Source: a virus. From it: a stretch of DNA of 39,515 bases. Below the pieces are notes generated by a model, which made no database searches, was not told the DNA's origin, and saw nothing but the letters and a program-made list of their open reading frames with translations. The stretch spans positions 1-39,515 of IMG/VR virus record IMGVR_UViG_3300022074_000125; one strand, given 5' to 3'. Both the position numbers and the translations under genes were made by a program. Positions 15,188 through 23,469 of this stretch are shown here, one piece after another. Position 1 is the first letter of the stretch. The number at the start of each line of letters is the position of its first letter.

Positions 15188-15977
15188 TGGACTCAATCTA
15201 GCTTTTCGATGGAAACACCAAGGTAATACTGACTTCGAGCATGATTATGTAAGAACTGTTCAGTCTTTGGCAAAGTCCTATAACTGTGGAGAGATAGTCG
15301 TTTTAGGCGATGGCGGTAGTAACTATCGTAAAGAAATCTATCCAGAGTATAAAGCAAATCGTAAAGAACGATATGCAGAACAAACAGAAAAAGAAGCAAA
15401 AGAATTTGAAATGTTCTTAGCAGAATTTTCAACTACTCTAAGTACGTTAAAGCGTAAGGGATATCTTACGCTTAAATATGCTGGAGTAGAAGCTGATGAT
15501 ATTGCAGCTCTTATTTGTCAAAACAGAGAAGAGTTAGGTCTCGATGAGATTTGGATGATATCTTCAGATAGAGACTGGGATTTACTAGTCGATGGTAACA
15601 TAAGTAGATTTTCTACAGTTACTAGAAAAGAAACAACACTCCTAAACTGGGACGAGCATTATGACTTTGACCCCGAGTACTTTTTAACATATAAGTGCTT
15701 AACTGGAGATAAAGGAGATAACGTTCCTGGTGTTGATGGAATCGGGCCTAAAAGAGCCACACAGATTATACAACAGTATGGAGATATCTTTGATATTATG
15801 GCGAGTTTGCCAATGGAAGGAAAGTACAAATTTATTCAGAACTTAAATGAGTTCGGAGAAGAAGGACTAGAGATTGGTATTAAACTCATGGATTTAACTT
15901 ATGACGTAGACGGTGCTGTCTTAGGTCATGGCAAAGAAATTATAGGATTGGTAGAAGATTATGTCAGTAAAAATTGA
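15177..15977 (+). CDS. 5'-3' exonuclease / flap endonuclease
   Basis: This protein of about 267 residues belongs to the PolA 5'-nuclease/T4 RNase H family, which removes RNA primers and flaps. It has IVDGLNLAFR (metal ligand D4), YPEYKANR (55-62), EADD (105-108) and SSDRDWD (129-135). The helix-hairpin-helix GDKGDNVPGVDGIGPKRA (177-194) binds downstream duplex DNA. It complements the DNA polymerase at 1636-3894, which lacks this domain. The start is uncertain. TTG 15177 gives a 12-nt overlap with the nuclease gene and begins exactly at the first beta strand. ATG 15141 or 15126 would add 12-17 residues read through the upstream gene. A 9-bp-arm inverted repeat lies inside the gene at 15450-15473. 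It overlaps nrdA by 17 nt. Confidence 0.9.
   Translation: MIVDGLNLAFRWKHQGNTDFEHDYVRTVQSLAKSYNCGEIVVLGDGGSNYRKEIYPEYKANRKERYAEQTEKEAKEFEMFLAEFSTTLSTLKRKGYLTLKYAGVEADDIAALICQNREELGLDEIWMISSDRDWDLLVDGNISRFSTVTRKETTLLNWDEHYDFDPEYFLTYKCLTGDKGDNVPGVDGIGPKRATQIIQQYGDIFDIMASLPMEGKYKFIQNLNEFGEEGLEIGIKLMDLTYDVDGAVLGHGKEIIGLVEDYVSKN
15450..15473. repeat. inverted repeat (9-bp arms, 6-nt loop) inside the exonuclease gene
   Basis: AAGCGTAAG (15450-15458) pairs perfectly with CTTACGCTT (15465-15473) across the loop GGATAT. Outward pairing resumes after one mismatch. No U-tract follows, so it is not a standard intrinsic terminator. Confidence 0.6.
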
Positions 15978-17733
15978 TTTTAGTAAAGACAAACTTTTAG
16001 ATGCTTTTGCACACGCAACTCTAAAAGATAGATATATGGTAGGTGATGAAACTTCACCTCAAGAAGCTTTTGCCCGTGCTGCAATGGCTTTTGCAGATGA
16101 TGACGACCATGCACAAAGGTTATATGATTATGTAAGTAAACTATGGTTTATGTTTGCTACGCCTGTGTTATCAAATGGAGGTACTCGGAGAGGGCTTCCT
16201 ATTAGTTGTTTTTTGAACTATGTAGACGATAGTAGAGAAGGAATAACAGACCATTTTACAGAAAATGCGTTCTTAAGTTCTTTCGGTGGTGGTATCGGTG
16301 GTCACTGGTCTGATGTCAGAGCAATGGGAAGTAAAACTTCTAAAGGTTCTGAATCGACTGGTGTGATACCATTCATGAAGGTCGTAGATGCAGAGATGCT
16401 TGCTTTCTCACAGGGGGTTACAAGAAGAGGAAGTTATGCAGCGTATCTACATATTAGTCACCCAGAAATAGAGGAGTTCTTAGATGGAAGAAAACCCACT
16501 GGTGGAGACGTTAATCGCAAGTTTACTAATTTGCATCATGGTATCGTTATTCCTGATTCTTTCATGGAGCTAATCCATAGAGCAAGTAAAGAAGAAGGAT
16601 TTGATGACTCTTGGAAATTAATTGACCCACACTCAAAAGAAGTGAAAAAAGTAGTATCTGCTAGAGCCTTATGGGTAAAGATACTACAAAACAGAATAGA
16701 AACAGGAGAGCCATATGTAATGTACGAAGATGCAGTACAAAATGGATTACCTGATTTCCAAAAAAGGAAGGGATTACAAGTACATCACTCTAATCTATGT
16801 AGTGAGATTACTCTTGCTACTAACGATGAAAGAACAGCAGTATGTTGTCTTTCTAGTGTAAATTTAGAGTACTATGATGAATGGAAAGACCATCCTTCTT
16901 TTATCCCTGATTTGGTCAGGATGCTAGATAATGTATTAACATACTTTATTGAAAATGCACCTAGCCCATTAGATAAGGCTAAGTTCAGTGCTTTTAGGGA
17001 GAGGAGTATTGGACTTGGTGCTATGGGATTTCATGCGTACCTGCAAAAAAATAGTATTCCATTTGAGAGTGCTATGGCAGGTGGCACTAATTTAGAAATG
17101 TTTGCGTTTATAAAAAGACACGCAGACACTGAAACTAGAAAACTAGCGGCAGAAAGAGGCGCTTGTCCTGATGATGATTCTTGCACAGTAAGAAATGCTC
17201 ATCTATTAGCGATTGCTCCTAATGCTAGTTCTAGTATTATTTGTGGAAACACAAGTCCAAGTATTGAGCCGTATAGAGCCAATGCTTATACACAAAAAAC
17301 AAAAACAGGAAGTAACTTAGTAAAAAATAAATTCTTAGATGCAATTATCAAAGAAAAAGTTGCTCCTGAACTGTATGATGAAGTATGGTCTAGTATAGTT
17401 GCAAACAAAGGAAGTGTGCAACATTTAGATATATTAGATGATTGGGAGAAAGACGTATTCAAAACAGCAGTAGAAATCAATCAGGCATGGATAGTAGAAC
17501 ACGCTTCAGTAAGACAAGAATTTATTTGTCAATCACAGAGTGTAAATCTATTCTTCCCGCCTGATGTAAATAAAGGGGATTTGCATAATGTTCATATGTT
17601 GGCATGGGCAAAGAACTTAAAAACATTATATTACCTAAGAAGTGAAGCTATCGGCAGAGCTGATAATGTATCTTCTCAGGCTAAAAGAGAGATAATCTTT
17701 GAACAATCAGATTGTCTAAGTTGCGAGGGATAA
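15961..17733 (+). CDS. nrdA: class I ribonucleotide reductase alpha subunit
   Basis: This 590-residue catalytic subunit reduces ribonucleotides for phage DNA synthesis. The active-site cysteines are C83 (PISCFL) and C295 (AVCCLSS). The thiyl-radical loop N278-L-C280-S-E282 lies between them, and the radical-transfer tyrosines Y557-Y558 are in TLYYLRS. The C-terminal pair C585/C588 (CLSC) would be re-reduced by glutaredoxin or thioredoxin. The protein begins directly near the ten-stranded barrel: there is no N-terminal ATP-cone, so dATP inhibition at the overall activity site is not expected, consistent with continuous dNTP supply during infection. The start gives a 17-nt overlap with the exonuclease gene, and nrdB follows without a gap. 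Confidence 0.95.
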   Translation: MSVKIDFSKDKLLDAFAHATLKDRYMVGDETSPQEAFARAAMAFADDDDHAQRLYDYVSKLWFMFATPVLSNGGTRRGLPISCFLNYVDDSREGITDHFTENAFLSSFGGGIGGHWSDVRAMGSKTSKGSESTGVIPFMKVVDAEMLAFSQGVTRRGSYAAYLHISHPEIEEFLDGRKPTGGDVNRKFTNLHHGIVIPDSFMELIHRASKEEGFDDSWKLIDPHSKEVKKVVSARALWVKILQNRIETGEPYVMYEDAVQNGLPDFQKRKGLQVHHSNLCSEITLATNDERTAVCCLSSVNLEYYDEWKDHPSFIPDLVRMLDNVLTYFIENAPSPLDKAKFSAFRERSIGLGAMGFHAYLQKNSIPFESAMAGGTNLEMFAFIKRHADTETRKLAAERGACPDDDSCTVRNAHLLAIAPNASSSIICGNTSPSIEPYRANAYTQKTKTGSNLVKNKFLDAIIKEKVAPELYDEVWSSIVANKGSVQHLDILDDWEKDVFKTAVEINQAWIVEHASVRQEFICQSQSVNLFFPPDVNKGDLHNVHMLAWAKNLKTLYYLRSEAIGRADNVSSQAKREIIFEQSDCLSCEG

Positions 17734-18696
17734 ATGAGCAAACTATTAGAAGAGAGAGATTATTATAAACCTTTCGATTATCCTTGGGCATTTGAGTTCT
17801 ATAAAAAACAACAGCAAATGCATTGGCTACCTGAAGAGGTGCCACTCCAAGATGATATTAAGGATTATACACATAAATTATCAGAAGGTGAAAGAAAACT
17901 TATAGATAACATATTTAAGTTTTTTACACAAGCTGATGTAGATGTATGTTGTGGATATGCGAAGCATTATCTACCAACATTTAAACAACCAGAAATAAGA
18001 ATGATGTTAGTAAGTTATGCTGCTATGGAAGCAGTACATCAAGAAGCATATTCTTTATTACTGGAGACACTAGGAAAATCAGATGAGCAGTATACAGAGT
18101 TCTTTGAGATACAAGCTATGGCGGAGAAGCATGAGTACTTAACTGATTTTAATATGTCTAACCCACATGAGATTGCAAAAACAATGGCAGTCTATAGTGG
18201 TTTTACAGAAGGAGTACAACTATTTAGTAGTTTTGCTATACTTCTAAACTATCCAAGACATAATCTTATGAAAGGTATGGGGCAGATAGTAACATGGTCT
18301 ATAAGAGACGAGTCACTTCATGTTGAAGGACTATCAAAACTCTTTAGGACTTTTATTGCAGAAAATCCAGATATATGGACAGATAAACTAAAGTATGAGA
18401 TATACTGTGCGGCAGAACGCGTTGTTGAATTAGAAGATAAGTTTATTGATGTTTGTTTTGAAAAAGCAGACATACCTGACTTAACAGCGAAAGAAGTAAA
18501 AGAATACATAAGATACATCGCCGATAGACGATTACTTGGTCTTGGTATGAAAGCAATATTCCATAGCACAGTTAACCCACTTCCATGGATTGATATGCAA
18601 GTTAATGCAGTTGAGCATACCAACTTTTTTGAAAACCGTGCTACTGAGTATGCTAAGGCTAGTACACAAGGAAATTGGCAGGATATATTTAAGTAA
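17734..18696 (+). CDS. nrdB: class I ribonucleotide reductase beta subunit
   Basis: This 320-residue ferritin-like radical subunit has metal ligands D68 (FTQADVD), E99 and H102 (MEAVH), E160 (GFTEGVQLF), and E193 with H196 (RDESLH). Y106 stands seven residues after E99, the position of the radical Tyr122 in E. coli NrdB, so a tyrosyl-radical enzyme is expected rather than a Tyr-less class Ic form. The C-terminal tail (ASTQGNWQDIF) would dock on NrdA. It starts directly after the nrdA stop (TAA then ATG) and shares one base with the next gene. Together with NrdA and glutaredoxin it is a complete dNTP-synthesis set. Confidence 0.95.
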   Translation: MSKLLEERDYYKPFDYPWAFEFYKKQQQMHWLPEEVPLQDDIKDYTHKLSEGERKLIDNIFKFFTQADVDVCCGYAKHYLPTFKQPEIRMMLVSYAAMEAVHQEAYSLLLETLGKSDEQYTEFFEIQAMAEKHEYLTDFNMSNPHEIAKTMAVYSGFTEGVQLFSSFAILLNYPRHNLMKGMGQIVTWSIRDESLHVEGLSKLFRTFIAENPDIWTDKLKYEIYCAAERVVELEDKFIDVCFEKADIPDLTAKEVKEYIRYIADRRLLGLGMKAIFHSTVNPLPWIDMQVNAVEHTNFFENRATEYAKASTQGNWQDIFK

Positions 18697-18908
18697 TGAA
18701 TAATTTACCAGAGTCTATAGACATTGATGGCGTAACGTATTATACTGATGAAATGGCAGAAAATCAACAACTTATTCTATTAGCTATAAGTCAATGTGAT
18801 ATAGAGCTAGATAGAGCAAAACACATGATGGCTATTTGTCAAACAGCGAGACAAGCATATATAAATGATTTAGGTTCACAACTTAAAGATGATGCAAAAG
18901 AATCTTAG
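18696..18908 (+). CDS. small conserved phage protein (DUF6447-like)
   Basis: This 70-residue acidic protein has a short beta start, IDIDGVTYYTDEM, followed by a single long helix, QQLILLAISQCDIELDRAKHMMAICQTARQAYINDLGSQL. The order IDGxxY ... L ... DxExxxxxxxxAIxQTARxAY resembles the small proteins grouped as DUF6447 in marine phages, but no function is known for them. The helix has heptad-like hydrophobic spacing and could dimerise. It starts in a TAATG junction with nrdB and overlaps the next gene by 17 nt. Linkage to RNR may mean a regulatory or merely operonic relation. Confidence 0.6.
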   Translation: MNNLPESIDIDGVTYYTDEMAENQQLILLAISQCDIELDRAKHMMAICQTARQAYINDLGSQLKDDAKES

Positions 18909-20214
18909 ATTTTATATATTAGTAACTCATACGTTACACAAAGTTAAAAGACACTTTTCTTACACAGGTATATTGCCTAAGGAAGCTATAGTAGTTATTA
19001 ATACTACTAATGATGTTTTCTATAAGCAATGTAGTAATTGGTGTGATTCCAAAGGTATACCATGGATTCGTACAGAATCTGATGGTACACCAGCAACTGG
19101 AAAGAATAGTGTCTTAGACTTATTTTTAAATAGTAAAGATGACTATATGGTAGCAATAGACGGAGACGACTATTTAACTAAATATGGCTATGCTTATTAT
19201 AAAAATATTGTAAAACAAAACAATCCCCCTGATAGTTTATGTCTATATAAACAACAATCCCAACTAATCACTATTTTTGGTCAAAGAATATGGATTAATC
19301 TTATGGGACTTCCCACAGATTTAGATACTGAAATGCACGTACGTAGAAGCCATTTAATGGGCGAAGTATACGCACACCATTTAAAAGACTACTATGAAAA
19401 TAAGTATGGAGACCTAGAGCTGTATGTAAAAGATTGTTTGAAACATACAAAAGAAAATTTATATTATGTATATAAATACTATGAAAGATATAATATATAC
19501 GAGAATGAATTTGCAGAATCTCATTGTAGACCTGTATTATTTTCTAAAGCAGCAGCAAAAGAATGTCACTTTCCTAGTAATGTACCTGTGGGAGAAGATA
19601 CATTAGTATACTTACAACTTAAAAATGCACATTTTCAAGGAAGAATACAAACTCAACTAGTAGATGAACTAAACGAAGGAATTACTTATCTCTATGACTG
19701 TATAAAATCAGATGGTGATGAGTTAGGAGCTATGTTAGGAATTACTCTTAATCAGACAGATTATACTTGGGTACGTTTAATAAATATAAAGCTAAAAGAA
19801 ATGGAACAAAAAGGAGAGTTACACGCTGTTCCGCTACCTGTAAATAATTGTTTACCGAGTAAGTGGGAAAAAGATAACTTAATACCTGCAAAACCCCAGT
19901 TTCCTTTTGATTTTGATTTAGAAAAATGGGATGAACAGTGGAAAGATAAAGGAGTATTCCATGAGGCACCTAGTAAAGAAGCGATGGAAATAATAGAAAA
20001 TATAAGAATGTGTGAGAATTACTATTCTACAGAATCTGCTGTAGTTTTACAAAACATAGAACAACAAAAAGAAAATAAAAAAGAATTATTAAAAGCTTTA
20101 GGAATAAGTCCTAATGCTATGGTCAAGTTTCCCAAAGGTTATTTTAACAACTCTAGACCTTACTTTCACCACGCTACTCCTCACGAAGTAGCACAACATT
20201 ACCCAAAATCATGA
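18892..20214 (+). CDS. GT2-like glycosyltransferase
   Basis: This 440-residue protein has an N-terminal GT-A-like domain: FYILVTHTLHK, IVVINTTND, and DDYMVAIDGDDYLTKYG, where D90-G-D92-D93 is the GT2-type DxD/DGDD metal site. A possible acceptor-site acidic motif follows in VPVGEDTLVYLQL (GED), as in GT2 enzymes. The C-terminal 170 residues are not recognised and are rich in Lys, Glu and Trp (FDLEKWDEQWKDKGVF). It is soluble, without membrane helices. ATG 18892 and 18889 are adjacent alternatives. It is the first of three consecutive + strand genes of glycosyltransferase type that close the unit, implying a multi-step glycan. Confidence 0.72.
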   Translation: MQKNLRFYILVTHTLHKVKRHFSYTGILPKEAIVVINTTNDVFYKQCSNWCDSKGIPWIRTESDGTPATGKNSVLDLFLNSKDDYMVAIDGDDYLTKYGYAYYKNIVKQNNPPDSLCLYKQQSQLITIFGQRIWINLMGLPTDLDTEMHVRRSHLMGEVYAHHLKDYYENKYGDLELYVKDCLKHTKENLYYVYKYYERYNIYENEFAESHCRPVLFSKAAAKECHFPSNVPVGEDTLVYLQLKNAHFQGRIQTQLVDELNEGITYLYDCIKSDGDELGAMLGITLNQTDYTWVRLINIKLKEMEQKGELHAVPLPVNNCLPSKWEKDNLIPAKPQFPFDFDLEKWDEQWKDKGVFHEAPSKEAMEIIENIRMCENYYSTESAVVLQNIEQQKENKKELLKALGISPNAMVKFPKGYFNNSRPYFHHATPHEVAQHYPKS

Positions 20215-20840
20215 AAATATTTATAGGTTACGAATCTACATACCCCGAAATGTTTGAGGTATGCAAAAAAAGCATACTTCGTTACAATCCCAAACATGAA
20301 ATCATACCACTCAAAAAATCGGAAATATCGGAATATACTCGTCCATTTCAGAACGAGAGTACGGAATTTGCCTTTACCCGTTTTCTAGTACCACAGCTCT
20401 GTGACTATGAAGGGGAAGCTTTATTCTGTGATGGAGATTTCTTATGGCTCTGTGACCCTGAAGAAGTTATGGACTATTTTTCCGATGAACATACAGTTCA
20501 TGTCGTAAAACATCCTAGTTTCCTCGTCAAACCTAAGAAAATGAAAAACAAGAAAAACCATGCTTATCCTAGAAAATACTGGTCAAGTCTCATGCTTTTT
20601 AATAATCCTAAATGTAAAGAACTTACTTATGATTATGTAAACCAAGCCCCAGCGGGTGCATTGCATGAGTTGAGATGGGCAGAAAGCGTAGGGGAACTTC
20701 CCGCGCAGTACAATGCCATGGTAAATTATTACAAATTTAAGAAACCAAAAGCCCTGCACTACACAGACGGTGGGCCTTGGTTAAATATAAACGAGTGTTC
20801 GGAGTACACAGCATCATGGATGAAACTTTACAAAAGTTAA
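20211..20840 (+). CDS. GT8-like glycosyltransferase
   Basis: This 209-residue protein starts MKIFIGYEST and has FAFTRFLVPQLCDYEGEALFCDGDF with D74-G-D76. This matches the arrangement in small GT8-like phage transferases, where R/FLxP precedes the strand leading into the DxD. A second half has the strand SLMLFNNP, an AQYNAM loop, and HYTDGGPW near the C-terminus, a position where GT8 enzymes keep a metal-binding His followed by G and P/W. The donor sugar cannot be told. The start is an ATGA overlap with the previous transferase, and the end overlaps the sialyltransferase-like gene by 25 nt. Confidence 0.68.
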   Translation: MKIFIGYESTYPEMFEVCKKSILRYNPKHEIIPLKKSEISEYTRPFQNESTEFAFTRFLVPQLCDYEGEALFCDGDFLWLCDPEEVMDYFSDEHTVHVVKHPSFLVKPKKMKNKKNHAYPRKYWSSLMLFNNPKCKELTYDYVNQAPAGALHELRWAESVGELPAQYNAMVNYYKFKKPKALHYTDGGPWLNINECSEYTASWMKLYKS

Positions 20841-21466
20841 CAGAAGATAAAAATATTATACTTGTCGGAAATTCAGTAGAGATGCTGGAGTATGAGTATG
20901 GGGAGTATATAGAAAACTTTGATACAATTGTACGATTTGGAAATGGTATACCTGATGAACATACTGAAAGTCTTGGTATTCGTACTGATATATGGATTAC
21001 AGGGTGGCTTCGTGCAGTAAAGGTAAAATATTTTCCAACTGCGTATAAATTATTCAATCGTTGCAGAATACACCTCGATATACAACCAAAAGACCTAACT
21101 CCACCTTTTGAGCATGAAACTATGTTTAATGATGATGAATTAAAAAAGATTTATAAAATGGTGGGAGCTGAAAACAATGTTAAAATGGGAAATAGGCCAA
21201 GTGCAGGTTTCTTAGGTATATTATTCTTTTTAACTAAAACCAATCCTAAGTCAATTACTCTAATTGGCTTTGACTTTTTCTCTAAGAAACTACCATTTAA
21301 AAGTGGTAACGATTACCCTTCTAGTTGGCATTTACCACACAACTCTCAAGAGTCTAGTCCTCATAATAATATGGAGAAACCTCTTGTACAGAAGTGGGCA
21401 AATGAAGGTAAATTAGAATGGAAAATTCTATCTGATTTGAACGAAGAGTTCTTAGATTTTACCTAG
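20816..21466 (+). CDS. sialyltransferase-like glycosyltransferase (GT29-type motifs)
   Basis: This 216-residue protein has IILVGNSVEML (14-24) and FDTIVRFGNG (35-44), which resemble the sialyl motif L start. PSAGFLGILFFL (128-139) followed by ITLIGFDFF (147-155) resembles motif S. SPHNNMEKP holds a His and Glu (H183, E187) near the motif VS position. GT29 enzymes transfer sialic acid or related nonulosonic acids from CMP donors; the nucleotidyltransferase at 7198 could make a CMP-type donor but looks more like a glycerol/heptose enzyme. No membrane anchor is present, unlike eukaryotic members. ATG 20816 is preferred; a longer frame from 20777 would overlap the upstream gene deeply. The last 15 nt overlap a convergent gene. 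GT42 or a generic GT-B is possible. Confidence 0.6.
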   Translation: MDETLQKLTEDKNIILVGNSVEMLEYEYGEYIENFDTIVRFGNGIPDEHTESLGIRTDIWITGWLRAVKVKYFPTAYKLFNRCRIHLDIQPKDLTPPFEHETMFNDDELKKIYKMVGAENNVKMGNRPSAGFLGILFFLTKTNPKSITLIGFDFFSKKLPFKSGNDYPSSWHLPHNSQESSPHNNMEKPLVQKWANEGKLEWKILSDLNEEFLDFT

Positions 21467-22432
21467 TTTATATCCGACTTCAATTAATTTTCTTGATACT
21501 TGTTTCTGTTTATTTGATTTAAATAATAAAAGTTCGTTGATTCTAGCATTTCTTAAATTTACAGGTATGTTTGGTATCTGTGCAGTCCACAAGTCCCAAG
21601 GTATTCCTAACTGTATTCCTGCTGGTAAGTATTGGTATTTCATCAACAACCATTTTGGTAGAACATGAACACTAAATGATTTTCTCATAATTACATTATG
21701 GTTAATAAAATCTTTTGTGTTTAATGCTTCGTAGGTAAGAAGTTTATCATTTTTGCCATTTACATATACAGGCATTTGTTTTCCTCTATAGCAGAATGGT
21801 GTAAAGAAAGACCTATTCCAACTACCCATAACTCTTCTATCTACATGGTGTGGGTAAAGTATTGGATTTATTCTTGCGTTCTGACCTCGTGCAAATAATC
21901 TTTTTTCATCAAAAGCAACCATTTTATCCCAATTCATAATAAAAAATTCAGTATCAATATTATCTAATACTGGAGTTTCTTTTCTACCTACTTCTTCTTC
22001 CTCAAACATATTGCTTTTAAAACCTAAGATATCATAATACTTTCCGTATGTAGGATGGTCTTTGTATACATTCATATGGGAGTAAGTACAAAATTTATTC
22101 TCAAAATATTTTTCATCAGGTATTTCATTTTTCCACCCGTTTTTTAAGAATATTCTAGCTCCACCTGCATACATAACTCTTTTATTTAAGCCACCTTTAT
22201 TCTTCCAATACTCTTTCAAGTATCTCATGGCTCTGGCTTGTTCTTCTCCTTTCCAAAAACTCTGGTATACTTTTACATTTTCTATATTAGCGAGTGCCCA
22301 TGATACTACATTTTTATCCCAGTCATCTTCGTGGATAAATAAATGCAAGCGAAAGTCCTCGTCCTTCTCAATTAGAGAGGCAAGTGTAAATAAACTAAAG
22401 TGTTTTATGTATGTATGTACTATCTCAATCAT
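21452..22432 (-). CDS. hypothetical protein, possible glycosyltransferase
   Basis: This 326-residue protein is not firmly recognised. The N-terminus (MIEIVHTYIKHFSLFTLASLIEKD, then LHLFIHEDDWD and NVKVYQSFW) alternates strand and helix like a Rossmann/GT domain. VMYAGGARIFLKNGW and TEFFIMNWDKMVAFDEKR follow, and the C-terminal part is Arg/Lys-rich. No DxD or clear nucleotide site is visible, so the transferase call rests on context: it lies just downstream of a gene with KPHP/SE motifs and opposite a glycosyltransferase cluster. It is the last gene of the - strand unit. Its stop overlaps the final 15 nt of the convergent sialyltransferase-like gene, and its start overlaps the preceding gene by 8 nt. 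Confidence 0.65.
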   Translation of the reverse strand: MIEIVHTYIKHFSLFTLASLIEKDEDFRLHLFIHEDDWDKNVVSWALANIENVKVYQSFWKGEEQARAMRYLKEYWKNKGGLNKRVMYAGGARIFLKNGWKNEIPDEKYFENKFCTYSHMNVYKDHPTYGKYYDILGFKSNMFEEEEVGRKETPVLDNIDTEFFIMNWDKMVAFDEKRLFARGQNARINPILYPHHVDRRVMGSWNRSFFTPFCYRGKQMPVYVNGKNDKLLTYEALNTKDFINHNVIMRKSFSVHVLPKWLLMKYQYLPAGIQLGIPWDLWTAQIPNIPVNLRNARINELLLFKSNKQKQVSRKLIEVGYKLGKI

Positions 22433-23330
22433 CTTCTTTTTTATATTCCCAAAAATTATTTATAAACCTTTCTAGTCTTTCCTCTGCATCTTCATCAAAA
22501 TCAAATATAATTCCTGAATTTTTTGCTGATAAAATCTTCTTTATCGTATTTGATGCTTTAGTTCCTGCTACGGCATGGTAAATGCTTTCGTATGTTAATA
22601 AATTTTTCTCTCTTTCTTTCTTAGAATGACTTATCATCCTAAGTTGTTTGTTTAATAATAATGCTACTATTCCCATTTCACTATTTGGCATTGTAGCAAC
22701 CTCTTTGCAGTTGTATAAAATTTCATGTCCACTTTGTTTTTTATTTAATACTTTATCTGCTCCAAAATCTTTTTTGAATTTAGCCATGTAAAGTGCATTA
22801 GTAATAGGATGAGGTTTTATAACATAACCCTCTTTTACAAAGTTTCTCATTCTACCCCAGTGTATAACTCTATCTTTACATATTAAATTACTACCTGGTG
22901 GAAAAATTACTTTATCGTAATGTTCTTGTGTTTTTGCTAAAATGTATTTATCTTCTATACAATTTAGTATTTTTTCTATTCTTTCTTCGTCAATCTCTAT
23001 GTCCGACTTAGCAATAGATATCATTAACTTATCGTTAATTTTTACAGAATTTGTTTTTACATAAATTCCTCTACCTAAAAAATCTGTGTATAACCACTTT
23101 CGTATTGTAAATAATTCATTTGTGTTAAACCATACGTCATATTCAAATCTAACACCTTCTTTCCAGTCTGGTATTAGTCTTTTTTTAAAATTCAATAATG
23201 CGTCTCTTTGATGGTCAGGTCTATAACAAGACCCTGATTTCATAAAGTGAGTAACCTTGTCTCCAAGACTCTCATTACTTGCCATAGGAACTAATTTATC
23301 TTTTTTAACTTTTACTGTTTTTAATTCCAT
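22425..23330 (-). CDS. GT-B/capsule-type glycosyltransferase-like protein
   Basis: This 301-residue protein's C-terminal half carries two features of the bacterial polysialyltransferase, KpsC/KpsS and TagF-like superfamily. One is GYVIKPHP (168-175), with the conserved His-Pro that contacts the donor phosphate. The other is MPNSEMGIVALLLNKQL (214-230), with the Ser-Glu pair followed by a helix and a lysine. Between them lies DFGADKVLNKKQSGHEILYNC. In the family these motifs bind CMP- or CDP-linked donors such as CMP-Kdo, CMP-sialic acid or CDP-glycerol. The N-terminal 130 residues are unassigned. A cytidylyl-donor enzyme would pair well with the nucleotidyltransferase at 7198. The start at 23330 lies within the end of the 54-residue coiled-coil gene (26-nt overlap). 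Confidence 0.55.
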   Translation of the reverse strand: MELKTVKVKKDKLVPMASNESLGDKVTHFMKSGSCYRPDHQRDALLNFKKRLIPDWKEGVRFEYDVWFNTNELFTIRKWLYTDFLGRGIYVKTNSVKINDKLMISIAKSDIEIDEERIEKILNCIEDKYILAKTQEHYDKVIFPPGSNLICKDRVIHWGRMRNFVKEGYVIKPHPITNALYMAKFKKDFGADKVLNKKQSGHEILYNCKEVATMPNSEMGIVALLLNKQLRMISHSKKEREKNLLTYESIYHAVAGTKASNTIKKILSAKNSGIIFDFDEDAEERLERFINNFWEYKKEDD

Positions 23331-23469
23331 CTTTTAACTCAAATAATTGTGTTTCTATATTTTTTAATCTATCTTCTTGTTCTACGATTGTGTCCATTAG
23401 TGCGACAACAATACTTTCTAATTTATCGTTAACATACTTGGGGGTTATATCTTTGTCCTTTAGTTTCAT
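23305..23469 (-). CDS. 54-residue coiled-coil protein
   Basis: A short frame begins MKLKDKDITPKYVND at an ATG that directly abuts the TAA of the Thr-rich gene (stop 23472-23470, start 23469). It continues as an amphipathic helix, KLESIVVALMDTIVEQEDRL, followed by KNIETQLFELKDGIKNSKS. Hydrophobic residues recur at 3-4 spacing, so a coiled coil is likely. It fills an otherwise unexplained gap of about 140 bp and overlaps the next gene by 26 nt, in keeping with the operon's tight packing. Small coiled-coil proteins after fibre genes can be trimerisation or assembly chaperones; that role is a guess. No strong Shine-Dalgarno site is visible, so translation would depend on coupling. Confidence 0.65.
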   Translation of the reverse strand: MKLKDKDITPKYVNDKLESIVVALMDTIVEQEDRLKNIETQLFELKDGIKNSKS

